Below, one piece after another: positions 1-5,692 of a stretch of DNA of 8,335 bases. Under the pieces are notes generated by a model. It was not told the DNA's origin, searched no databases, and was given only the letters and a program-made list of their open reading frames with translations. Position numbers and translations under genes: made by a program. Each line of letters starts with the position of its first letter. Position 1 is the stretch's first letter. The stretch is from an uncultured Clostridia bacterium (GTDB lineage Bacteria; Bacillota; Clostridia; Lachnospirales; Lachnospiraceae), in the NCBI GenBank assembly GCA_947178045.1, contig CAMWWR010000058.1:1-8335 (forward strand), read 5' to 3'.

Positions 1-158
1 TTACCGGAGAAGATGTAGATATCATAGAATTTCTCAGTATCCTCAACCGCCTGACAGTACAACGGCTGGAAGAAATCTGGCGTCAGGAGTGGGAGGAAGA
101 ACGGGCCGGAGGACAGCAGGAATCACACGCCAATCCGGAGAACGAAAGGAGACCATGA
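1..158 (+). CDS. 3' end of an unidentified small protein (5' partial)
   Basis: An open frame runs from the window edge (first full codon at 3) to TGA at 156-158, giving about 51 residues. The visible part has a helix-rich start (EFLSILNRLTVQRLEEIW) and a strongly charged tail rich in Glu, Arg and Gln. The stop lies a few bases before the next start at 163, and that gene's ribosome binding site lies inside the end of this frame, which is the packing expected of consecutive genes in one operon. The codon choice (GAA/GAG, CGG, CTG) is like that of the neighbours. I recognise no family. The tail alone is too little to assign a role. Confidence 0.6.
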   Translation, partial: TGEDVDIIEFLSILNRLTVQRLEEIWRQEWEEERAGGQQESHANPENERRP

Positions 159-162
159 CACG

Positions 163-768
163 ATGACTGTCGAAGAGTTTGAGCAGCGGACCGGCTATTA
201 TCCATCCTGCAAGGAGTATGCCGCAATCGAGCAGGCATACGCAGACTTTCCCGGTGACAAGGACGCCTTCTGCGAGGCGTACCGGGCCAACAAGGACGGC
301 ATTGCCGGACAAATCCGGAGCAGCGCCGACCAGAGCTATTTCAAAGAGATCGGCGAGTACGTCCACGAGATACGCTCCCGCGATGCCGCGATCGGGACGT
401 TAAAGCAGCAGGTTGAGCGGCTGACCCGACAGCTGGAGCGCGAGCAGGAGTGGAAGCCATACGAGGACGCTGTCGGTGTATCGCAGAAAGATTATGAGGA
501 GCTCGAAACTGACTGTAATACCAGGAAGATGACGGAGGAGGAAGCGAAGGGGCTGATCAGTGACTGGTACGGCTTTGAAAAGCAGAAGATCAGGATACAG
601 CACACCGCCCCGGTATACGAAGTCAACCGGCATCGCCGGCTCCGCAAGGTCGGAGAGGTGAGGAGGGAGCCTCTTTACAACGCGGCCGACTGGAATTACA
701 TACGGTTTCGCTGTATGCAGCTGAGCTACGAGAGTTATAACGACAGTCTGCGCCTGTGTACGGCTTGA
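163..768 (+). CDS. Phage-type hypothetical protein with central coiled coil
   Basis: A 201-aa soluble protein of unknown function. The N-terminal part (residues 1-55) has the pattern EFEQRTGYYPS, a Tyr/Ala-rich stretch, then a DKDAFC motif; I recall similar N-termini in small early proteins of Clostridia prophages, but I cannot name a family. Residues about 62-98 form a charged, heptad-like helix (KQQVERLTRQLEREQEW), a probable coiled coil. The C-terminal third is mixed, rich in Arg and Tyr, and has no signal peptide or membrane segment. The start at 163 is preceded by AAAGGAG ending near 152. A nearer ATG at 155 opens a frame of only three codons and sits too close to that site. It lies 16 bp before the next gene, so the two are probably co-transcribed. 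Confidence 0.8.
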   Translation: MTVEEFEQRTGYYPSCKEYAAIEQAYADFPGDKDAFCEAYRANKDGIAGQIRSSADQSYFKEIGEYVHEIRSRDAAIGTLKQQVERLTRQLEREQEWKPYEDAVGVSQKDYEELETDCNTRKMTEEEAKGLISDWYGFEKQKIRIQHTAPVYEVNRHRRLRKVGEVRREPLYNAADWNYIRFRCMQLSYESYNDSLRLCTA

Positions 769-784
769 GAAAGGAGCAAGCACC

Positions 785-1300
785 ATGAAAGTCTTTTACA
801 CCTTCGGATCAGATCCCTGCTTCCCCTTCTGCGGCGGTTGGGTGGAGGTTGAAGCTCCCGGCCTGAAAGAGGCGCACGTCGTCTTTCGGGCACACTACCC
901 GGACAGAACGCCGGGAATCCTGAACTGCTCCGACTACTACACAGCGGCAGAATTCAATCGTACCGACATGCCAGTTACCGGCAACCGCGGGGCCTTCTGC
1001 CACCGCCGCCTCAGCGCCGACAGAACAGAGGAGCAGAAAGAGCCGAAATTGGAAATCCACTACGCGGACGACGTAAGGCCGGAGGACTGCAAGGCATCTG
1101 CAGAGCCGAAAACGTCGGAGTTTAAGGTGGAGGTTTTTGAAAACTATGGCCGAAAGGATTACGGCTTTCCGACGGAGGAAGAGGCAAAGCGCTTTTTTGA
1201 GACGCTGACCGGTTCGGACGCAGGCGGTTTTATCGCCTTCCTGCAGCAGTATGTTCCGGACAGAGGCTATGTGGTAACCGGCACAGCGCGGAGAGCATAA
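785..1300 (+). CDS. Hypothetical two-part accessory protein
   Basis: A 171-aa protein of unknown function. Residues 1-75 look like a small compact domain: FGSDPCFPF (7-15), GGWVEV (17-22), YPDRTPG (38-44), then NCSDYY (47-52) and GNRGAFCH. Its cysteines (12, 16, 48 and one in the GAFCH motif) could bind a metal, but their spacing matches no zinc finger I know. A charged linker (about 78-110) leads to a second region (about 112-171) with alternating strands and a helix (TEEEAKRFFETL). The start is preceded by AAAGGAG at about 771-777, a good distance from ATG 785. There is no membrane or export signal. Its place among small early genes suggests an accessory role in the element, but nothing in the sequence shows which. 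Confidence 0.8.
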   Translation: MKVFYTFGSDPCFPFCGGWVEVEAPGLKEAHVVFRAHYPDRTPGILNCSDYYTAAEFNRTDMPVTGNRGAFCHRRLSADRTEEQKEPKLEIHYADDVRPEDCKASAEPKTSEFKVEVFENYGRKDYGFPTEEEAKRFFETLTGSDAGGFIAFLQQYVPDRGYVVTGTARRA

Positions 1301-1324
1301 ACTTAGAAAGGATGAGGGAACCCA

Positions 1325-1684
1325 ATGAAGTTGAAATATATCGGAGACGGCAAGCATTCGCTGCGCGGCCGCCGCTTGTATAAGAAGTGGCAGTCCCGCC
1401 GCGAGGCCATGGACCGCATCACCCTCGGCGAATGCCTGCACCTGTACTGCGTTCTTGGTTGGACGGCCGACATCCGGGGCGGGCATCTTCTGGCACTCGG
1501 TAGAATGCCGGATGATGAGGACCATGAAGCAAAGCCACTTTTCCGGGCATGGAAAGACCCGGCAGAGAGGAAACCTCTGCCGGGCGGATGCACCGCGCGG
1601 GAAGCGCGGTCTGGTAAAAGCACACCTGTATTATACCGGAACGCGTGTGAGATTGCAACAAAAAATCAGATAACGAGCATTTGA
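1325..1684 (+). CDS. Small hypothetical protein with hairpin-bearing 3' third
   Basis: A predicted 119-aa protein. Possible ribosome binding sites are AAAGGA (1307-1312) and the closer GAGGGA (1314-1319). Residues 1-75 are basic at first (LRGRRLYKKWQSRREAMDR) and then end in GRMPDDEDHEAKPLFRAW, which looks like ordinary protein. From about residue 78 on, the composition becomes Pro/Arg/Gly rich and the DNA holds two perfect GC-rich hairpins in a row (1558-1584 and 1592-1610), so the nucleotide structure may constrain this part more than the protein does. It stops 15 bp before the zinc-ribbon gene. I recognise no family. An alternative is a shorter ancestral gene whose 3' end has been extended by a structured RNA element. 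Confidence 0.55.
   Translation: MKLKYIGDGKHSLRGRRLYKKWQSRREAMDRITLGECLHLYCVLGWTADIRGGHLLALGRMPDDEDHEAKPLFRAWKDPAERKPLPGGCTAREARSGKSTPVLYRNACEIATKNQITSI
1558..1610 (+). repeat. Two tandem GC-rich perfect hairpins
   Basis: Hairpin 1 has arms CCCGGCAGAG (1558-1567) and CTCTGCCGGG (1575-1584) around a 7-nt loop. Hairpin 2 has arms ACCGCGC (1592-1598) and GCGCGGT (1604-1610) around a 5-nt loop. Only 7 bases separate them. Both lie inside the 3' third of the 1325-1684 frame. Neither is followed by a T-run, so they are not simple intrinsic terminators. They could slow transcription, protect an mRNA end after processing, or be a mobile palindromic unit inserted in frame. Confidence 0.6.
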
Positions 1685-1699
1685 CAGGAGGTAGCAGCC

Positions 1700-1879
1700 A
1701 TGTTGGAAAACGCCATGATCGTGGACTGGTATTGGGGAGAACGGGAATACGGCGTCCCGCTGCACGCTCCCGTGTACGATTCGGGGGAGGAAGCGGACTA
1801 CCATTGGTGCCCTTTCTGCGGGGCCGGACTCGACCCGGATGAACGCTGTGACTGCGAGGAAGGGACGGAGGAGAACTGA
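1700..1879 (+). CDS. 59-aa zinc-ribbon protein
   Basis: A short gene of 59 residues with a very good ribosome binding site (AGGAGG at 1686-1691, 8 bases before ATG 1700). Residues 1-34 are Trp/Tyr and acidic rich (MIVDWYWGEREYG). The C-terminal part reads CPFCGAGLDPDERCDC, giving four cysteines as C-x2-C then C-x-C, which fits one zinc-binding knuckle. The tail is acidic (EEGTEEN). The fold suggests a small nucleic-acid or protein-binding adaptor, as is common among small phage early proteins, but no target can be inferred. It follows the previous frame by 15 bp and is followed by a 157-bp gap, so it probably closes the first gene cluster. Confidence 0.75.
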   Translation: MLENAMIVDWYWGEREYGVPLHAPVYDSGEEADYHWCPFCGAGLDPDERCDCEEGTEEN

Positions 1880-1889
1880 GGCCGTCCCA

Positions 1890-1917
1890 TTGGCACAGGG
1901 GCAGAGAACTGTATAGA
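1890..1917 (+). promoter_or_regulatory. Possible sigma-A promoter ahead of the recombination operon
   Basis: TTGGCA (1890-1895) and TATAGA (1912-1917) are separated by 16 bp, matching 5 of 6 and 4 of 6 consensus positions. The site lies in the 157-bp gap between the zinc-ribbon gene and the DUF1351 gene and would give a leader of roughly 110 bases. The rest of the gap (1880-2036) shows no open frame with a normal start, only the AGGAGG that serves the next gene. Matches this good occur by chance, so this is tentative. Confidence 0.35.
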
Positions 1918-2036
1918 GAGAACGCATTCCGGAACCATACAGAAGAAGGAGAACATCAGGAAAGACGGAATAATACATATCCCGGCCTGGCGGAGGAAGC
2001 CGCCCGGCAGCGAACGCACGCAGACAGGAGGAAACC

Positions 2037-3212
2037 ATGCAGAAACTGGAAGCCATACAGGAACTGGAAATCAAAGTCGATCAGACACCATCGCGGATTA
2101 CCTTCAACTACGAGGAGGTCCGGGACGCGCTCCGGGAGCGGATGCAGGTGTATCAGGAGATTGAGGTCACCGAAACGAACCTGCCGGAGCGCCGGCGGGA
2201 CATTGCGACGCTGCGCAGAATCGCGAAGGCTGTCGAGGACCGGCGCAGGGAGGTCAGGGCGGCCTTCCAGCAGCCGTACCTGGATTTTGAGGCGAAAACG
2301 AAGGAGCTGGTCGCAATCATCCAGCAGCCGATCGAGCTGCTTGACCGGCAGGTCAGGGAATACGAGGAGCGGCAGAAGGAGGAAAAGCGGAAAAAGGCCC
2401 AAGAATACTTTGCTTCGGCCGCCACCGGCACCGGACTGCGTTTTGAGCAGGTCTTCCGGAAGGAGTGGCTGAACGTGTCCACCTCCCTCAAGAGTATCGG
2501 TAACGAGATCAATGAGCGGGTCCGCAACTACCGGGCGGATATCGACGCCATCCGGGCGTTCGGGAGCGAGACGGAGGAGGATGCACTCAACGTGTATCAC
2601 CGCACCGGTCAGCTGTCCGATGCCGTCCGCATCATCCATGAGTACGAGGCGCAGAAGAAAAAGATTCTCGAGACCCAGGAGCGCCGCCGCCGGGAGGAGG
2701 AAGCACAGGCCGCCAGAGAGGCGGCGGAACGCGAGGCCCGGGAGGAGAAAAGACATGCGGAGCAGGCTGCCCGGGAGAGGGAAGAGCAGGAACACCGCAT
2801 TCGCGCGAAGGAACATGCCCGCATGCAGGAGCCGGCACGGGCGGAGGAAGCGGCTGGAATACAGGGACAGGCCGGAGCGCAGGAGAAAGCCAGTCGAACA
2901 CAGAGAGAACAGGACAGGCCAGCCGCCGGAGGGAATGAAAGCAGCGCTCCGGAGGAGCTTGCTTTTCCGGGGACGGAGGAAACCGCGGAGCTGGGAAGCA
3001 TTGCATTCCCTGCCCCGGAGGCCTTTGACCCGAAAGTGTCCGGGAAGGCAGCGGGAGCCGGGGAGGAGCCGGAGCTTCCCTTCCCGGCGGGCCCGGATGG
3101 AACAGAGGAGCAGCCGATTGCCTATTTTGTCACCGCCGCGCCGTGGCAGCATCGCGCGCTGGAAGCCTTTCTGACCGGGCAGAGGATCCGGTATCAGAAG
3201 AATTGCCGCTGA
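2037..3212 (+). CDS. DUF1351 family phage protein
   Basis: A 391-aa protein that matches the DUF1351 family of Gram-positive phages, usually found next to single-strand annealing genes; its biochemical role is unknown. Residues about 14-35 (QTPSRITFNYEEVRDALRER) carry the family's typical start, where a T-P-x-x-I-x-F-N-Y-E-E pattern opens the domain. Long helices follow to about residue 215. Residues about 215-275 are an almost pure Glu/Arg/Ala/Gln coiled coil, and 275-360 is a low-complexity, probably disordered Pro/Gly/Glu linker. The last 30 residues (YFVTAAPWQHRALEAFLTGQ) look like a small helical end module often seen in this family. AGGAGG at 2026-2031 sets the start. The next gene begins 165 bp downstream. 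The family assignment is from memory of motifs, not from a search. Confidence 0.88.
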   Translation: MQKLEAIQELEIKVDQTPSRITFNYEEVRDALRERMQVYQEIEVTETNLPERRRDIATLRRIAKAVEDRRREVRAAFQQPYLDFEAKTKELVAIIQQPIELLDRQVREYEERQKEEKRKKAQEYFASAATGTGLRFEQVFRKEWLNVSTSLKSIGNEINERVRNYRADIDAIRAFGSETEEDALNVYHRTGQLSDAVRIIHEYEAQKKKILETQERRRREEEAQAAREAAEREAREEKRHAEQAAREREEQEHRIRAKEHARMQEPARAEEAAGIQGQAGAQEKASRTQREQDRPAAGGNESSAPEELAFPGTEETAELGSIAFPAPEAFDPKVSGKAAGAGEEPELPFPAGPDGTEEQPIAYFVTAAPWQHRALEAFLTGQRIRYQKNCR

Positions 3213-3377
3213 CAAAAGGACAGACCGTCCGGCTTCGGACCATCTGCGGATCAGACCCGTGGAAGCTCTGTCCCGTTTGATGGCTTGTTCCGCGGAGCGA
3301 TCCGCTGCCTTCTTACTTTAACAACCATAACCGACGCAGCACCGGGCTTCGTCTGCGGTGCGCAGAAAGGAATCGAT
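3213..3377 (+). promoter_or_regulatory. 165-bp structured leader before the ERF gene
   Basis: No gene is supported here; an upstream in-frame ATG at 3285 would add 31 residues that do not look like ERF protein. Short perfect hairpins can be drawn: GTCCG/CGGAC (3227-3231, 3236-3240), GCGGA/TCCGC (3292-3296, 3301-3305), GCACCG/CGGTGC (3339-3344, 3356-3361) and CTGCG/CGCAG (3353-3357, 3361-3365). The last two share bases and exclude each other, and the last abuts the ribosome binding site. That could control translation, but short stems are common in GC-rich DNA. I see no convincing promoter. Confidence 0.3.
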
Positions 3378-4241
3378 ATGAGCGAAACAGAAAACAAACC
3401 GATGATCTACGGCAGAATCACCAGCGTCATGAAGGAGATCGGGGCCGTCAAAAAGGACAGCAGAAACCAGCAGCAGGGCTTTTTGTACCGCGGCGTCGAT
3501 GCCGTGATGAACGCCCTGAACCCGGCGTTGATCCACAACCGCATTTTCGCCGTACCCCAAGTGTTGGAGCAGACGAGGGAGGAGCGGACGACCGGGCGGG
3601 GGGCCGTCCTGATCTACTCCGTTTGCCGGGTGAAATACACCTTCTACGCCGAGGACAGGAGCTTTGTGGAGGCGGTCGTCGTCGGCGAGGGGATGGACAG
3701 CGGCGACAAGGCGACCAACAAAGCGCTGTCCGCGGCATTCAAATACGCATGCTTCCAGGTGTTCTGCATCCCGACGGAGGAGATGTACGACCCGGATGCG
3801 GACAGCCCGCAGCCCGCAACGTACGCAGCTGCAGAAGGAAATGCCAGGGCGGCCGCAGATACCGCCGCAAACAGCACCGAAGGGAAAGCATCCGCCGCAC
3901 AGACAGGGAAAACACGGCGCGGGAGCGGGAGCGGAAAGGCTTCTGGTGGGAATACATACCAGAAGAATCCGGCCGCAGGGAATGCCGGTTCTGACAGCAC
4001 AGCCATGGAAGGAAGCTCCGGCATAACGGGGCAGGAAACCGCTGTCCCGGCCGGTACGGAACGCATTGACGCGATCAAGATTGCCACCCTGCACGGGGAG
4101 CTGCAGCGCACCGGCGTGGGGGAACGTTCCATGTGCAATTACTATCAGGTCGCAAGTGTGGAGGAGCTCACGACGGAGCAATTCATCTCCGCCATGAACC
4201 GGCTGAAGCAGCTCCCGGACCGGGGGAGGGCAAACGCATGA
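3378..4241 (+). CDS. ERF-family single-strand annealing recombinase
   Basis: A 287-aa protein of the ERF superfamily (Pfam ERF, first known from phage P22 Erf), which anneals complementary single strands and supports recombination and genome circularisation. The signature is GMDSGDKATNKALSAAFKY (residues about 105-123), matching the family's GxxxDxGDKATxKAxSxAxKY-like motif. The N-terminal part (IYGRITSVMKEIGAVKKDSRN, then FLYRGVDAVMNAL) is also typical. Residues about 140-225 are an Ala/Gly/Ser-rich linker, followed by a helical C-terminal module (about 227-287) with YYQVASVEELTTEQF, as often found in such proteins. The start at 3378 is chosen because AGAAAGGA sits 6 bases upstream and the protein begins at the expected place. 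Its stop overlaps the SSB start (ATGA), which implies coupled translation. Confidence 0.93.
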   Translation: MSETENKPMIYGRITSVMKEIGAVKKDSRNQQQGFLYRGVDAVMNALNPALIHNRIFAVPQVLEQTREERTTGRGAVLIYSVCRVKYTFYAEDRSFVEAVVVGEGMDSGDKATNKALSAAFKYACFQVFCIPTEEMYDPDADSPQPATYAAAEGNARAAADTAANSTEGKASAAQTGKTRRGSGSGKASGGNTYQKNPAAGNAGSDSTAMEGSSGITGQETAVPAGTERIDAIKIATLHGELQRTGVGERSMCNYYQVASVEELTTEQFISAMNRLKQLPDRGRANA

Positions 4242-4633
4242 ACAAAACGATCCTGATCGGCCGCCTGACTAGGGATCCGGAGATCCGATATACGGACTCC
4301 GGCACGGCGGTCGCGCGGTTTTCTCTTGCTGTTGACCGGCGTTTTCACCGGGGCGAGGAGCCGACGGCAGACTTTTTCCACTGCACGGCCTTCGGGAAAC
4401 AGGCGGAATTCTGCGAGAACTATCTGCGGCAGGGTGTCAGGATGATTGTCATCGGGCGGCTGCAGAACAACAACTACACCGGGCACGACGGGCAGAAGGT
4501 CTACGGCGTGCAGGTGATTGTGGACGAACTGGAGTTCGCGGAAAGCCGGGCGGCAGCGGAGGGCAGGGCCGCATCCGGGGACGGCTTCCTGAACGTCCCG
4601 GAGGAATTCGACGAGGAGTTGCCGTTCAATTAA
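4238..4633 (+). CDS. ssb: Single-stranded DNA-binding protein
   Basis: A 131-aa SSB. It coats single-stranded DNA during replication and recombination and is probably a tetramer, as in the family. The OB-fold is clear: MNKTILIGRLTRDPEIRYT at the start, VARFSLAVDRRF, DFFHCTAFGKQAEFCENYLRQG, then VIGRLQNNNYTGHDGQKVYG. The end is acidic and finishes EEFDEELPFN, a variant of the DDxPF tip that docks partner proteins; here one Asn follows the Phe, which is slightly unusual. The start overlaps the ERF stop by 4 bases and has GGAGGG at 4225-4230. Upstream in-frame codons back to 4133 belong to the ERF gene region and are not used. It is likely the element's own SSB, made together with the annealing protein. 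Confidence 0.95.
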   Translation: MNKTILIGRLTRDPEIRYTDSGTAVARFSLAVDRRFHRGEEPTADFFHCTAFGKQAEFCENYLRQGVRMIVIGRLQNNNYTGHDGQKVYGVQVIVDELEFAESRAAAEGRAASGDGFLNVPEEFDEELPFN

Positions 4634-4644
4634 AGGAGAGAGAA

Positions 4645-5151
4645 ATGGATATTGTAGTGGATACCAGAGAAAAACAAAAGGCGATCCGGGGCATCCTGGC
4701 GGAATTCGCGAAGGAAGACGTGCGGACGGTCAGCTCCAAGCTCTATGTCGGCGACTACATGAGCCTGGATAATCCGCGGCTGGTCATCGACCGCAAGCAG
4801 AACCTCACCGAGCTGTGCGGCAACGTCTGCCAGCAGCATGTACGCTTTCGCGCCGAGCTTGCCCGCGCGCAGGAGCACGGCATCCGGCTGCTGATCCTGT
4901 GCGAGCACGGGAGAGGCATCCGGGACCTGCCCGACGTGGCCTTCTGGCGGAATCCCAGGGGCATCAAACGCGTCCGGCAGAACGGGGCGTGGGTGAATCT
5001 TGCTACCAGAGCGATGCAGGGGGAGACCCTGTACAAGGCCCTTGTGACCATGGAGAAAAAGTATGGCTGCCGCTTCCTGTTCTGTGAAAAATCGGAGACG
5101 GGGCGGGTCATTTTGGACATCCTGTCCGGAAGGAGAAAGACAGATGGATAG
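4645..5151 (+). CDS. ERCC4-domain (XPF-type) nuclease
   Basis: A 168-aa stand-alone ERCC4-type nuclease, the fold of the XPF/Mus81 active domain, expected to cut branched or flap DNA. Visible active-site pattern: VVDTREKQ (Asp6, Arg8, Glu9), VGDYMSLD (Gly36-Asp37), then VIDRKQNLTELCGN (Asp49-Arg50-Lys51), corresponding to the family's GDx(n)ERK motif with Asp in place of Glu. I recall this D-R-K form in phage members, so it is probably active. It has no helicase or helix-hairpin-helix part, so partners must supply targeting. The start follows AAAGGAGAG at about 4633-4640, 11 bp after the SSB stop. The 3' end overlaps the next gene by 8 bases. Its place between SSB and the primase-like gene suggests work on replication or recombination intermediates. 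Confidence 0.9.
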   Translation: MDIVVDTREKQKAIRGILAEFAKEDVRTVSSKLYVGDYMSLDNPRLVIDRKQNLTELCGNVCQQHVRFRAELARAQEHGIRLLILCEHGRGIRDLPDVAFWRNPRGIKRVRQNGAWVNLATRAMQGETLYKALVTMEKKYGCRFLFCEKSETGRVILDILSGRRKTDG

Positions 5152-5692
5152 ACAGAAACAGGCCGGTTTCCGGGAGCAGACTGACCGGCTGGAACAGATG
5201 CGGCTGCGCCGGGAGGCGGTCCGCGAACAGAAGGATATGCGGGAGGTGCTGGCCGGCTACGGTGTCGCAATCCGCGGCAGGACGTGCCGCTGCCCGTTCC
5301 ACAACGATAAAAACGCGAGCGCGAAGGTATTCCGCGACGGCCTGCACTGCTTTGCCGAGGGGAGGAGCTACGACGTCTTTGACGCTGTCATGCACTTTGA
5401 GGGCTGCAGCTTCGCCGGGGCGCTGGAAAAGCTCTCCGGGGGTTCGCTCACCTGGGAGGAATGGATGCAGAGCCGGCGGGTGCTGACAAAGCGGAGGCAG
5501 GAGCAGGAGCGCCGCCGTCTCGCCGCACAGCGGTGGAAGCAGCAGGCAGCAAAAGTCCGTGCGCTGCGGGAGGAGGAGCGCGCGCTGGAGCCCTTCTCGG
5601 AGCGGTGGTGCCGGGCGGCGAACGCGCTCCCATACGCGGTATATCTGCTGGAGGCGCTGCAGGAGGATGAGCTGCGGGAGGAAAAGGTATGA
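5144..5692 (+). CDS. CHC2 zinc-finger primase-like protein without catalytic domain
   Basis: A 182-aa protein with the zinc-binding domain of DnaG-type primases (CHC2). Residues 1-32 are a charged helix. The zinc domain is at about 33-95: TCRCPFHNDKNASAKVF gives Cys50 and His53, and LHCFAEGRSYDVFDAV gives Cys69. The usual fourth ligand (the second Cys of CFxC) is Glu72, so the site is incomplete or remodelled; Cys48 could substitute. Residues about 110-150 are a basic coiled coil (KRRQEQERRRLAAQRWKQQ). No TOPRIM or AEP polymerase domain is present, so it cannot make primers alone and may guide DNA to the adjoining helicase or to host DnaG. The start at 5144 follows AAGGAGA (5130-5136); a longer frame from 5063 overlaps the nuclease gene and has no ribosome binding site. 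Its stop overlaps the helicase start (ATGA). Confidence 0.87.
   Translation: MDRQKQAGFREQTDRLEQMRLRREAVREQKDMREVLAGYGVAIRGRTCRCPFHNDKNASAKVFRDGLHCFAEGRSYDVFDAVMHFEGCSFAGALEKLSGGSLTWEEWMQSRRVLTKRRQEQERRRLAAQRWKQQAAKVRALREEERALEPFSERWCRAANALPYAVYLLEALQEDELREEKV

Noticed and set aside
1681..1709. TTGACA at 1681-1686 as a promoter -35 box
   Set aside because: No -10 box lies 16-18 bp downstream, and the bases are better explained by the AGGAGG ribosome binding site of the 59-aa gene.
1880..2036. Extra small gene in the gap before the DUF1351 gene
   Set aside because: Frames are open but none has a standard start with a ribosome binding site.
1956..3215. Long - strand open frame (419 codons) opposite the DUF1351 gene
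   Set aside because: It is the mirror of Glu/Arg codons in a coiled coil, giving a Leu/Pro-rich artefact; the + strand has a clear ribosome binding site and family motifs.
3285..3377. Longer ERF protein starting at 3285
   Set aside because: The extra 31 residues do not resemble ERF N-termini and lack a ribosome binding site; ATG 3378 has AGAAAGGA at a good distance.
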